From: Prochlorococcus sp. AG-363-A03
GTDB lineage: Bacteria > Cyanobacteriota > Cyanobacteriia > PCC-6307 > Cyanobiaceae
NCBI GenBank assembly: GCA_003280445.1
Contig: QCEW01000003.1
Location: 39,477-103,476, forward strand
Direction of reading: 5' to 3'
Length of the DNA stretch: 64,000 nt
The stretch's first letter is position 1. Every line of letters begins with the position of its first letter. The position numbers and the translations under genes were made by a program. This document shows positions 1 to 8,536 of this stretch, piece after piece. The notes below the pieces were generated by a model, which ran no database searches, was not told the DNA's origin, and saw only the letters and a program-made list of their open reading frames with translations.

Positions 1-145
1 GAGGTAAAAATTGCCAAACTCCTATCCCAGATGATGCAAGTTCATTAAGCCATACTCTTGCTGGGTTACCAAAACTACCGCAGACAGGACAATCAGGTAA
101 TGAGGTTGGATGAAGAAGGATTCCTGAATTTCTTTCCAATTTCAC
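1..145 (-). CDS. malQ: 4-alpha-glucanotransferase, N-terminus (partial)
   Basis: The reverse strand opens with GTG at 145, has a TAA stop upstream in frame at 154-152, and runs off the window edge. The 48 visible codons read as a MalQ N-terminus: 'NSGILLHPTSLPD' followed by 'WLNELASSGIGVWQFLP', the usual beginning of the GH77 amylomaltase barrel. The family disproportionates malto-oligosaccharides released from glycogen. It is divergent from prs across a long spacer. Identification rests on the N-terminal motif only. Confidence 0.8.
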   Translation of the reverse strand, partial: MKLERNSGILLHPTSLPDCPVCGSFGNPARVWLNELASSGIGVWQFLP

Positions 146-771
146 TTTTTGTTATCTCTAAAAAAATACGAAAGAAATACTAATAGTTCTAATTTTTTAT
201 TAAGTTAAAAATGAATTCCATTGTGAAATGGGAAACTTTTTCTAAAAAATCAAAAAAATAAATTTAGCATTTAGATATTAACAAATCTATTAATAATCTA
301 AACATTTATATTAGAAAAACTAAATTTTTTTCTTGAGTTTAAAAAAATCTTGGAGCTATTTCTTTACCCAATAGCATTATCTATTCGAACAGTCTAATAC
401 GATTTCGAATCAAGCAATACAAAAGAAGTTTGATTCATCTGAAGATTTTATATTTTTTATTCCAAAAAAACTCCTACTTATAAAGGGCCAAGTACCTAAT
501 TCAAGCTCTCTTGAATGTGTGATTTCAGCAAAATCAAAATTGAAATTCGATAAAACTTATCCTTAAGTTAAATTATTAATGTTTTCAAAAGAAAATTCTT
601 CAGATAAAATTTCTTTTACTCAATCAACCCAAAAAGAAGACAGGGCAAAGGTTTCTGGTTAAAAAAAAGATGATGATATCTTGTAAGAAAAAATAAAAAA
701 AAGCTTTTAGATGATCAGGGATCAACATGAAGGTAGATTAGTAAATATTATTTCTTGCTTGCGTTGGAACC
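146..771. other. Long AT-rich spacer between malQ and prs
   Basis: This 626-nt gap is long for such a compact genome. It should hold the divergent promoters of malQ and prs. On the plus strand 375-566 stays open for 63 codons without an early ATG, GTG or TTG, and is followed by a 27-codon ATG ORF at 579-662. Neither is recognisable; they may be remains of a decayed gene. No RNA gene was seen here. Confidence 0.5.
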
Positions 772-1767
772 GTGACCAGTTTTATCACTGCAGCGCATCC
801 TGAGCCTACTAGTCTTGAGCATGACACTAATAGACTCAGATTAATTAGTGGGACATCCAATACAGCATTAGCCAATGAAATTGCGGCTTATATGGGGATA
901 ACGAATGTCCCTTTAGTTTCAAAAAGGTTTGCGGATGGAGAGCTCTATGTTCAAATACAGCAATCAATTAGAGGGTGTGATGTTTTTCTAATACAACCAA
1001 CCTGTGCTCCTGTTAATGACAGTTTAATGGAGCTTATGATCATGGTGGATGCTTGCAAAAGAGCATCTGCCAGACAAATTACAGCTGTAATTCCATACTT
1101 TGGTTACGCAAGAGCAGACAGAAAAACAGCAGGTAGAGAGTCAATAACTGCGAAACTAACCGCAAATATTCTTGTTAAATCCGGCGTAGATAGAGTACTA
1201 GCAATGGATTTGCATTCAGCACAAATCCAAGGTTATTTTGATATCCCATGCGATCACATATATGGTTCACCAGTTTTAGTTGATTATCTATCAACTATGA
1301 AACTTGATGAAATCGTAGTCGTATCTCCTGATGTAGGTGGTGTAGCGAGAGCGAGAGCTTTTGCTAAGCAAATGAAGGACTCACCTCTAGCCATTATTGA
1401 CAAACGTCGCTCAGGGCATAATGTTGCCGAAAGCCTCACAGTTATAGGAGAGGTATCTGGCAAAACTGCAATATTGATCGATGACATGATTGACACTGGA
1501 GGCACTATTTGCGCAGGAGCTGAATTACTTAGGAAAGAGGGTGCAAAAAAAGTTATTGCATGTGCATCTCATGCTGTTTTCTCTCCACCTGCTTACGAGA
1601 GACTTTCAAAAGAAGGCCTTTTTGAACAGGTCATAGTAACTAATAGTATTCCAGTTCCTAATAATTTAGATTTCTCACAATTAAAGGTCTTATCAGTTGC
1701 AAATATGCTTGGAGAAGCTATCTGGAGGATTCATGAAGAAAGTTCTGTTAGCTCAATGTTCAGATAA
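772..1767 (+). CDS. prs: Ribose-phosphate pyrophosphokinase (PRPP synthetase)
   Basis: The enzyme makes phosphoribosyl pyrophosphate from ribose 5-phosphate and ATP for purine, pyrimidine, histidine and NAD synthesis in the cytosol. The 331-residue length is normal. The N-terminal half carries 'RFADGELYVQIQ', 'YFGYARADRKT' and the metal/ATP segment 'DLHSAQIQGYFDIP'; the PRPP-binding loop 'DDMIDTGGT' lies near residue 238. The start is GTG at 772, which gives the N-terminus (MTSFITAA) I expect of the cyanobacterial enzyme. It converges on pepN with only 10 nt between stops. The long upstream gap suggests its own promoter. Confidence 0.96.
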   Translation: MTSFITAAHPEPTSLEHDTNRLRLISGTSNTALANEIAAYMGITNVPLVSKRFADGELYVQIQQSIRGCDVFLIQPTCAPVNDSLMELMIMVDACKRASARQITAVIPYFGYARADRKTAGRESITAKLTANILVKSGVDRVLAMDLHSAQIQGYFDIPCDHIYGSPVLVDYLSTMKLDEIVVVSPDVGGVARARAFAKQMKDSPLAIIDKRRSGHNVAESLTVIGEVSGKTAILIDDMIDTGGTICAGAELLRKEGAKKVIACASHAVFSPPAYERLSKEGLFEQVIVTNSIPVPNNLDFSQLKVLSVANMLGEAIWRIHEESSVSSMFR

Positions 1768-1777
1768 TTTTCTAAAT

Positions 1778-4399
1778 TTACTTCAAAATTAGTTCTACTA
1801 CCTCTTTTGTATTTGAAGATATGTTTGCATTATTTATTTTTAGTATTGATATATACATACTTTCCTTATTTTTATCTACATAAGTTTTCCATTTACTGAA
1901 AATTTTCACCATTCTTGAAGCTGTTATTGGATTAATTTTATCTACTTCTATTAATTTATCAGCCATAAATAAATAACCTTGTCCATCAAGAGAATGAAAT
2001 AACTCAATATTTTTACTAAAACCTCCTAAAACAGCTCGAATTGCATTTGGAGCCTTCCAATCAAATTTAGAATGTGATAACAATTTTTCAATAAAATCAA
2101 TTCCTTTCTTATTAGGTCTTGAGGCCTCATAAGCGAACCAAGAATCTAAAACCACAGGATTATCTTTCCAAAGATTGTAGAATAAATTAGAAGCTTCTTC
2201 TGTCTCAGTGCTGTCAAGTGGCTTTAATGCCTCTAGAGCTGACCTTGCGATAGTCATTGAAGAATGATTAATTGAATCAACACAATTCTTTTGAACATTT
2301 TTATCCCCTGCAAGAGTTAAAAAAGACCAAATAGTTCCTAATAGTTTTCTTTCTCCTTTACCCATTGGCCATTCATCATTAATATTTACTAATAGATTTT
2401 CAGCTATTATTCTTAACTCCTGGAGGATATCATTAGCAATTAAAGTTTTAAAATTCAAAGACTCTTTATAAATATTTATGGGATTAACTTTATCGAATAA
2501 CGATTCTAATTCTGCAAAACCAGGGATTGTTAAAAGAGTTGCCAAGAAAAAAGGATCTTTAATTTCTAATGGATTTATAAATTTTTTAATAGCATTAATA
2601 AACCTATCTTCCAATGAATAATTTGGCTGATTGCAAATCCTACTTTTAATGATTTCACGCATCAAATATTGACAAGAGTCCCATCTGGAAAAATAATCAT
2701 TATCGTTTAAGAACAGAAAAAGATAGTCTTCTATAGACAAATCGGATTCCCAAACGACAGGGGATGAGAAACCTCTGAAAAGAGATAAAACTGGAGGTTC
2801 ATTTTCACCTGGGATAGTATTGATTTTGAGATTCTTTATATTCTTATCTAAAACGAATAAAGAGTCTTCAGCTATAGCTTTGTATCCTTTTGCTCTGCTA
2901 TAACAAGAATAAAGAACTGGTATAACCATTTCAACATTTTCATTGTTTTTCTCATCTTCTATTTTCTGCTCAAAAGAAACATTCAAAATTGATTTTTCTG
3001 AATCCCATGATTGATTTATATAAACTTTTGGAGTACCAGATTTATAATACCAGTTTAGAAATTTCGTTACATCAAAAGGACAATTTTTTTCCTCTAAATA
3101 GGCTCCTTTTATTAACGAATTTATAAAATCTTCTGTTGTAGCAGCGCACCCATCAAAAGTATTAATATAAAGATTAATGCCTCTAAAAAACTTCTCTTTA
3201 CCTAACAATATCTCAAGCATTCTTATCAACTCAGCCCCCTTTTCATATATTGTTGTTGTATAAAAATTATCAATAGCTACATACTCTCTAGGCTTCACAG
3301 CGTGTGATGTTGGTCCCTTATCTTCAGCAAATTGAAAATTCCTAAGAAATGAAACATCTTCTATTCTTTTTATACCTGCACTATGAAGATCTGAAGTAAA
3401 GGATTGATCTCTATATACTGTAAGTCCTTCTTTTAATGAAAGCTGAAACCAATCTCGACATGTAATTCTATTTCCAGTCCAATTGTGAAAATATTCGTGA
3501 GCTATTACACCTTCTATCCTCTCTAATTCTTCATCAGTTGCTGTCTCTGAGTCTGCCAATACCAACTTTGAATTGAAAATATTTAATCCCTTATTTTCCA
3601 TAGCTCCCATATTAAAATGCCTTACAGCGACAATTTTATATTCATCTAAATCATATTCAAGATTATAATTATCCTCATCCCACTTCATTGCTTTTTTGAG
3701 AGAATTTATTGCATGAATTGTATATTTCTCATCACCAGATTCAACGTAAATTTTAATATCAATCAATCTTCCTGAATTTGTAACATATGTATCTGATACT
3801 GAATTTAATTTACCAGCGACTAAAGCGAATAAATAGCAAGGCTTAGGGAAAGGGTCTTCCCAGATAATTTCATGTCTACGACTATTATTTTTTAGATTTC
3901 CTGAATACTTCTTATTCCCATTTGACAATAATACAGGATATAAATCTTTATCTGCTTCTAATCTTACTTTATACTTACTTAATACATCTGGCCTATCTGG
4001 ATGATAACAGATACTTCTAAACCCTTCTGCTTCACATTGCGTAGTCAACATTTCCGAGCTTAAGTATAAACCTTCTAGTGATGTATTTCTATAAGGGTTT
4101 ATTTGAGATTTTATTTTTAATTCAAATTCTGATAATGGAGGACTGTCTATAATCAAGTCTTTATCTGAAAGTGAATATTGATCTGACTTCAATTCTTTTC
4201 CATTTATTGATATTGATAATAAGTTAATTTGATTACCCTGAAGAATAAGCTTTGAAGATTCTTTTAGCTTTGGCTTAATTATCATTAAAGAATGGACAAC
4301 AACATAATCAGTGCCAATGTCAAAATCTAAATATATATCTGGTATTAAATAAGGATATTCAACATAGTCTAATAATTTAACAGATTTCTGAGTTGACAT
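1778..4399 (-). CDS. pepN: Aminopeptidase N (M1 zinc metallopeptidase)
   Basis: It removes N-terminal amino acids from peptides in the cytoplasm. At 873 residues it is full length for the bacterial PepN class. The exopeptidase motif 'GAMEN' (about residue 264) and the zinc site 'HEYFHNWTGN' (about residue 300, HExxH with the second Glu downstream) are intact. The C-terminal helical region matches the PepN type in general shape. The start is ATG; the gene lies 29 nt downstream of the lipoprotein gene on the same strand, so the two may be cotranscribed. Confidence 0.95.
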   Translation of the reverse strand: MSTQKSVKLLDYVEYPYLIPDIYLDFDIGTDYVVVHSLMIIKPKLKESSKLILQGNQINLLSISINGKELKSDQYSLSDKDLIIDSPPLSEFELKIKSQINPYRNTSLEGLYLSSEMLTTQCEAEGFRSICYHPDRPDVLSKYKVRLEADKDLYPVLLSNGNKKYSGNLKNNSRRHEIIWEDPFPKPCYLFALVAGKLNSVSDTYVTNSGRLIDIKIYVESGDEKYTIHAINSLKKAMKWDEDNYNLEYDLDEYKIVAVRHFNMGAMENKGLNIFNSKLVLADSETATDEELERIEGVIAHEYFHNWTGNRITCRDWFQLSLKEGLTVYRDQSFTSDLHSAGIKRIEDVSFLRNFQFAEDKGPTSHAVKPREYVAIDNFYTTTIYEKGAELIRMLEILLGKEKFFRGINLYINTFDGCAATTEDFINSLIKGAYLEEKNCPFDVTKFLNWYYKSGTPKVYINQSWDSEKSILNVSFEQKIEDEKNNENVEMVIPVLYSCYSRAKGYKAIAEDSLFVLDKNIKNLKINTIPGENEPPVLSLFRGFSSPVVWESDLSIEDYLFLFLNDNDYFSRWDSCQYLMREIIKSRICNQPNYSLEDRFINAIKKFINPLEIKDPFFLATLLTIPGFAELESLFDKVNPINIYKESLNFKTLIANDILQELRIIAENLLVNINDEWPMGKGERKLLGTIWSFLTLAGDKNVQKNCVDSINHSSMTIARSALEALKPLDSTETEEASNLFYNLWKDNPVVLDSWFAYEASRPNKKGIDFIEKLLSHSKFDWKAPNAIRAVLGGFSKNIELFHSLDGQGYLFMADKLIEVDKINPITASRMVKIFSKWKTYVDKNKESMYISILKINNANISSNTKEVVELILK

Positions 4400-4428
4400 A
4401 TTAAATAATTTTTATTTAAAAATTCAAT

Positions 4429-4890
4429 TTATTTCTTTTGGTTTAATTGTTCAACAGCCTTTGAGAATTTTTCCTTATCTACTTCTGGAACCATATCAGG
4501 ACAATTTTTAATGGCACCATCAAGGATTTGCAAAACTGCTCCATTATAAATATTTTTGTCTGGTATTTTTTCTTTTCCTAATTCTTTAATAAGTCCCCCA
4601 TGCCTACTTGAAATAAGCAACGCATAATTTTTCGCCGCCAAGGAGATAGCCTTTGGAAATTCAACGTCAATCTGCCTTGCCATACAGAGATAGCTAATTC
4701 CTATTTGTCTGTATAAAAAAATATCTTCATCATCAGCAGGAATAAAATTAACTTCCTTTTTATCAGAATTAATTTTAGTTGGATTAGATTCTGACTTTAT
4801 GGAAGAACTGCAACTTGATAAAAGTATTGAAGCGACAAAAACAGACATAGCCAAGATTATTTTTCTTGGAGATTTTTTCATTTTTCTCAA
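4429..4890 (-). CDS. Predicted lipoprotein of unknown function
   Basis: A 153-residue protein with a basic N-terminus, a hydrophobic stretch at about residues 11-26 and a lipobox LSSC with the lipidated Cys at 27, so it should be exported and membrane-anchored. An internal ATG at residue 4 is an equally good start. The mature part is soluble and helical, with cysteines in 'YLCMARQ' and 'IKNCPD'. I do not recognise a domain. It is the gene upstream of pepN on the same strand. The lipobox is clear; function is unknown. Confidence 0.75.
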   Translation of the reverse strand: MRKMKKSPRKIILAMSVFVASILLSSCSSSIKSESNPTKINSDKKEVNFIPADDEDIFLYRQIGISYLCMARQIDVEFPKAISLAAKNYALLISSRHGGLIKELGKEKIPDKNIYNGAVLQILDGAIKNCPDMVPEVDKEKFSKAVEQLNQKK

Positions 4891-5007
4891 GTGATTTTAG
4901 TCCGTAAGATAAATCTTATTAAGCAAAAAATTTTACAAAAATTCTTCACTTGCAAATTAAATCCATAATATACATTGAGGTCAGTCAAAACAGATTTTAT
5001 AAAGTCG

Positions 5008-5565
5008 TCAGTTGGGATTCTTAATCCTTATTTCATGGTGGTTTTCAACTATTTTTAACTTATCATTAAACCAACTATAGATATTTCTGGATCTAAATTT
5101 ATCTTGGTCTATTAAGCGTGTATGTTCCAATACATGCCAATTATCGTAGTTGGACTCAAAGATCAATTCGTGTTCATCAACCTGCCTAATGTTAGATATT
5201 CCTGAAGAGTCAGATAAATAAGAACAATCACGTATTAGTTGATGACCTTGTAATCGAGCAGTTATTTCTCCTTCACTTTTATAAGTTGGTCTTTTGATAA
5301 AAAAATCTTTTTCATCTTCGCACCACCACTTAAACCGATAGCTTTCAAATTCCGAATCACTTTGGATTAACTTGCTGACATTTATGTACATTTCTAAGTT
5401 AATTGCCTTTTCTTTATCAAAAAAATATTGTCTTCTAGAATGCCATAAACCAATGTTTCGAGTAAACCAACGCTTTAAATTACTATCAAAATCAATTCTA
5501 AGTCTATCAATACCTACTGAAGAGCTTCTAGTTCTTTCAATACCAGATGTATGAGAAATAGCCAT
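5008..5565 (-). CDS. CpeS/CpcT-like lipocalin-fold protein (putative)
   Basis: A soluble 185-residue protein rich in Trp, Tyr and Arg with alternating polar and hydrophobic strands ('LGL/IGLWHSRRQYFF', 'YRFKWWCEDEKDFF', 'VDEHELIFES', 'YSWFNDKLKIVENHHEIR'). This pattern resembles the beta-barrel chromophore lyases and related lipocalin-like proteins of cyanobacteria, but I cannot place it firmly in one family. If it is a lyase it would attach a bilin to a phycobiliprotein Cys; a non-lyase lipocalin role is as likely. It is divergent from sasA, 88 nt apart. Confidence 0.55.
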   Translation of the reverse strand: MAISHTSGIERTRSSSVGIDRLRIDFDSNLKRWFTRNIGLWHSRRQYFFDKEKAINLEMYINVSKLIQSDSEFESYRFKWWCEDEKDFFIKRPTYKSEGEITARLQGHQLIRDCSYLSDSSGISNIRQVDEHELIFESNYDNWHVLEHTRLIDQDKFRSRNIYSWFNDKLKIVENHHEIRIKNPN

Positions 5566-5653
5566 TTCCTGGAATTGAGAGATTTAAAAGTATTCATTTA
5601 ATTATTAGCTAATACCTAAAATGAGTCTCATTACCTTAAGGTATGCGTAATTA

Positions 5654-6817
5654 TTGAGATTGCTCGACACTGTGGATAGTGCCGAAGCTAATGATAGACA
5701 GCAGTTAAAACTGTTGCTTGTGGCATCTCGCCACCATCTCTCAAGGAGAGATATTCGATCGTTAATTGAATTTTTTGAAAGAGAAGATTGTGGATTCAAC
5801 GTTAATCTAGAATTTTCAGACCCTTCTGACAATCCTGAATTACTAGAGCTTTATAGATTAGTAGCCCTTCCTGCTTTAATAAAATTAGAACCTTCACCTA
5901 AACAAATCTTTGCTGGGAGTTCGATTTTTTCACAGGTAAAAAGTTGGGTCCCAAGATGGCAAAATGAAGTTCTTATTAATGGAGAGGGAATAAGTCTTAG
6001 AGCTAAAACACTTGAATCCAATCAAACACAAAAAGAGCTTCTTCTAGAGGATGATCTTCTAGTTCTCCGACAAGAAAATGAAACACTCACAAAAAAAATA
6101 CATTCGCAAGAAAGTCTTCTAAGGATGGTTGCACATGAATTAAGAACTCCATTAACGGCAGCTGGTTTAGCTCTTCAAAGTCAAAAACTAGGTCAAATAA
6201 GTATGTCTAAATTTCAAGAGGTTTTAAAAAGAAGGCTAGAAGAAATTGAATTACTTTCCAAAGACTTATTAGAAGTTGGAAGTACTAGATGGGAAACTTT
6301 GTTTAATCCTCAGAAAATTGATCTTGCAAGCATATCGGCTGAGGCAATACTCGAGCTTGAAAAGCTATGGCTTAATCGCAAAATACAAATAAATACAGAC
6401 ATCCCATCTGATTTACCCGCAGTGTTCGCGGATCAAAGAAGAATGATGCAGGTTTTGTTAAACCTAATAGAAAATGCTTTGAAATTTTCCGAAGACGAAG
6501 GTGAAATTTTTATAACAATGCTTCACAGAACAAATCAATGGGTTGAAGTAATTGTGCGAGATAATGGACCGGGTATCCCTACAGAAGAACAGCAAAGAAT
6601 ATTTGTTGATCGAGTAAGACTTCCACAAACTTCTCAAGAGACAATTGGCTTTGGCATTGGACTTTCAGTTTGTAGAAGAATTGTTGAAGTGCATGGTGGC
6701 AAGATCTGGGTGGTTTCTAAACCAACTGAAGGTGCATGTTTCTACTTCACCGTTCCTGTATGGAGAGGCCAAAATAAGGTTCAAGAAGCCTTGACGAGTG
6801 GCAAGGCGGGCCCGTAA
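5654..6817 (+). CDS. sasA: Circadian clock histidine kinase SasA
   Basis: SasA binds KaiC through its KaiB-like N-terminal domain and passes phosphate to RpaA, giving clock output. Here the KaiB-like part spans about residues 17-110. The HisKA phospho-acceptor is H161 in '[11 protein letters not shown]', followed by the N box ('[10 protein letters not shown]'), G1 ('DNGPGIP') and G2 ('GFGIGLSVC') of the ATPase domain. Length 387 is normal. The assumed start is TTG at 5654; GTG at 5669 is an alternative. A 12-bp palindrome lies at 5632-5643 just upstream. Confidence 0.95.
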   Translation: MRLLDTVDSAEANDRQQLKLLLVASRHHLSRRDIRSLIEFFEREDCGFNVNLEFSDPSDNPELLELYRLVALPALIKLEPSPKQIFAGSSIFSQVKSWVPRWQNEVLINGEGISLRAKTLESNQTQKELLLEDDLLVLRQENETLTKKIHSQESLLRMVAHELRTPLTAAGLALQSQKLGQISMSKFQEVLKRRLEEIELLSKDLLEVGSTRWETLFNPQKIDLASISAEAILELEKLWLNRKIQINTDIPSDLPAVFADQRRMMQVLLNLIENALKFSEDEGEIFITMLHRTNQWVEVIVRDNGPGIPTEEQQRIFVDRVRLPQTSQETIGFGIGLSVCRRIVEVHGGKIWVVSKPTEGACFYFTVPVWRGQNKVQEALTSGKAGP

Positions 6818-6867
6818 CTTTCAATTGTGATAGGCAATTGCTTATTAAGTGATTTATCACTTCATCT

Positions 6868-6940
6868 GGCCCCATCGTCTAGAGGCCTAGGACACCTCCC
6901 TTTCACGGAGGCGACAGGGGTTCGAATCCCCTTGGGGCTA
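6868..6940 (+). tRNA. trnE: tRNA-Glu (anticodon UUC)
   Basis: A complete cloverleaf of 73 nt. The acceptor stem is GGCCCCA/TGGGGCT with one G-T pair and discriminator A; the anticodon stem is CCTCC/GGAGG with loop CTTTCAC, putting TTC at 6902-6904; the T arm is AGGGG-TTCGAAT-CCCCT. CCA is not encoded. Besides translation, Glu-tRNA feeds chlorophyll and heme synthesis through glutamyl-tRNA reductase. A hairpin terminator follows. Confidence 0.97.
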
Positions 6941-6956
6941 TAAATAAAATTTATTG

Positions 6957-6995
6957 AAAACCTTCAATTGGGCTATATCCTTTCGAAGGTTTTTT
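6957..6995 (+). terminator. Rho-independent terminator after tRNA-Glu
   Basis: Inverted repeat AAAACCTTC ... GAAGGTTTT with a 19-nt loop, ending in a T run, placed 16 nt after the tRNA. Confidence 0.7.
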
Positions 6996-7257
6996 AATAC
7001 TGCTAAGTTTGCTTGAACCATCGTCTATTTACTAATCCTTAAAACCAACAGAACATTTTACAAAAATAAAGTATGAAAAATTATTCGATTAATTAAAAAA
7101 AAAGCACAATCCTTAAAACCCCTTTAGATAACAGTATTTGAGACAAGAAATTATCTTGTGACGATCTAAAAAGGTGAACTAATAAATTAGTAATATCAAG
7201 ATAAAACAGCTAAACGTAACCTCTTCTTGGTAATCTCACGTTCTAATTTAAGTTTTT

Positions 7258-8367
7258 ATGGCTTACTCAGAGACAAAGGTAGTTATTGGTGGTCTTGCAC
7301 ATATTCCTATCATAATTGGTTTTTTCTACTTAATACGCAGGCAATATTCTTTTGGTGCAATGCTTCGAACTGGTAAGAATGCTCTAAGTGAGAAGGTTAA
7401 AGCTGCTCCTGCTAAAGCCGCTGCTCCTGCTAAAGCCGCTGCTCCTGCTAAAGCCGCTGCTCCTGCTAAGAAGCCTCACTCAGATGTACCCGTTAATACT
7501 TACAAACCAAAGGCACCTTTCACAGGAACAGTTACTGAAAACTATTCAGCATTAAAAGAAGGAGCAATAGGAAAAGTACAACACATAACTTTCGATTTAT
7601 CTGGTGCCGATCCTGACTTCAAATATGTTGAAGGTCAAAGTTGTGGAATACTTGCTGCAGGTGAAGATGCAAAAGGGAAGCCGCATAGGCCAAGGCTTTA
7701 TTCAATTGCTAGTACTAGATATGGAGACAACTTTGCCGGTAACACACTTTCATTGTGTGTGAGACAACTTCAGTACGAAAAAGATGGAGAAACCATCAAT
7801 GGTGTTTGTTCTACTTATTTGTGTAACTTATCCCCTGGAGATAAAGTCAAAATTAGTGGTCCAGTAGGCAAAGAGATGCTTCTTCCTGACGAAGAAGATT
7901 CAAACATAATAATGCTTGCTACAGGTACTGGTATAGCTCCAATGAGAGCATATTTAAGAAGGATGTTTGAACCTACGGAAATTGAAAAACATAAGTGGAA
8001 TTTCAAAGGGAAAGCTTGGTTATTCATGGGTGCACCAAAGACAGCCAACCTTCTATACGATGGTGATTTTGAACACTACAAATCCAAATTCCCCGAAAAT
8101 CTCAGATATACAAAAGCAATCAGCAGAGAACAACAGAATACAAAAGGAGGAAGAATGTACATTCAAGATAGGGTTTTAGAACATGCCGAAGAAATATTCA
8201 ACATGATTGAGAATCCTAAAACTCACATTTATTTGTGTGGATTAAAAGGAATGGAGCCAGGTATAGATGAGGCAATGACTACTGCAGCCTCTGCGAAAGG
8301 TTTAGACTGGTCTGAACTTAGACCTAAGCTCAGAAAGGCAGGCAGATGGCATGCTGAGACTTACTAG
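7258..8367 (+). CDS. petH: Ferredoxin-NADP(+) reductase with membrane-type N-terminus
   Basis: It transfers electrons from ferredoxin to NADP at the end of photosynthetic electron flow. The catalytic part (about residues 85-369) has the FAD motif 'RLYSIAST', 'CVRQL', the NADP motif 'GTGIAPMRAY' and the C-terminal Tyr of plant-type FNR. The N-terminus is odd: a hydrophobic segment at about residues 9-26 and an Ala/Pro/Lys linker of repeated AAAPAK units, instead of the CpcD-like phycobilisome linker domain of many cyanobacterial FNRs. That fits an organism with Pcb antennae and suggests anchoring to the thylakoid. Start ATG at 7258. Confidence 0.96.
   Translation: MAYSETKVVIGGLAHIPIIIGFFYLIRRQYSFGAMLRTGKNALSEKVKAAPAKAAAPAKAAAPAKAAAPAKKPHSDVPVNTYKPKAPFTGTVTENYSALKEGAIGKVQHITFDLSGADPDFKYVEGQSCGILAAGEDAKGKPHRPRLYSIASTRYGDNFAGNTLSLCVRQLQYEKDGETINGVCSTYLCNLSPGDKVKISGPVGKEMLLPDEEDSNIIMLATGTGIAPMRAYLRRMFEPTEIEKHKWNFKGKAWLFMGAPKTANLLYDGDFEHYKSKFPENLRYTKAISREQQNTKGGRMYIQDRVLEHAEEIFNMIENPKTHIYLCGLKGMEPGIDEAMTTAASAKGLDWSELRPKLRKAGRWHAETY
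7402..7473 (+). repeat. 18-bp tandem repeat inside petH
   Basis: Three exact copies of gctgctcctgctaaagcc (7402-7455) and a fourth, diverged copy. They encode the AAPAKA linker repeats of FNR. Copy number can be expected to vary between strains by slippage. Confidence 0.9.
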
Positions 8368-8536
8368 ACAAATAAAAAAGTCTGGAAAGCGATAATTATC
8401 AATTACTTTAGAAATATTCTTTCTATATTTATACGATAAATATCAATTTTGTTTTTGGACATCCGACAACTAATTGGCGGAATGATTAGAAGCAACTTAG
8501 ATAATATTTCTCATCTAATTGGCAAGGAATTTATCA

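Noticed and set aside
6996-7257. NtcA site (GTA-N8-TAC) before petH
   Set aside because: Only half sites such as GTA-N8-ATA were found; too weak to claim.
7402-7473. CRISPR-like array
   Set aside because: The 18-bp units are contiguous with no spacers and lie in frame in petH; the same holds for 47413-47520.
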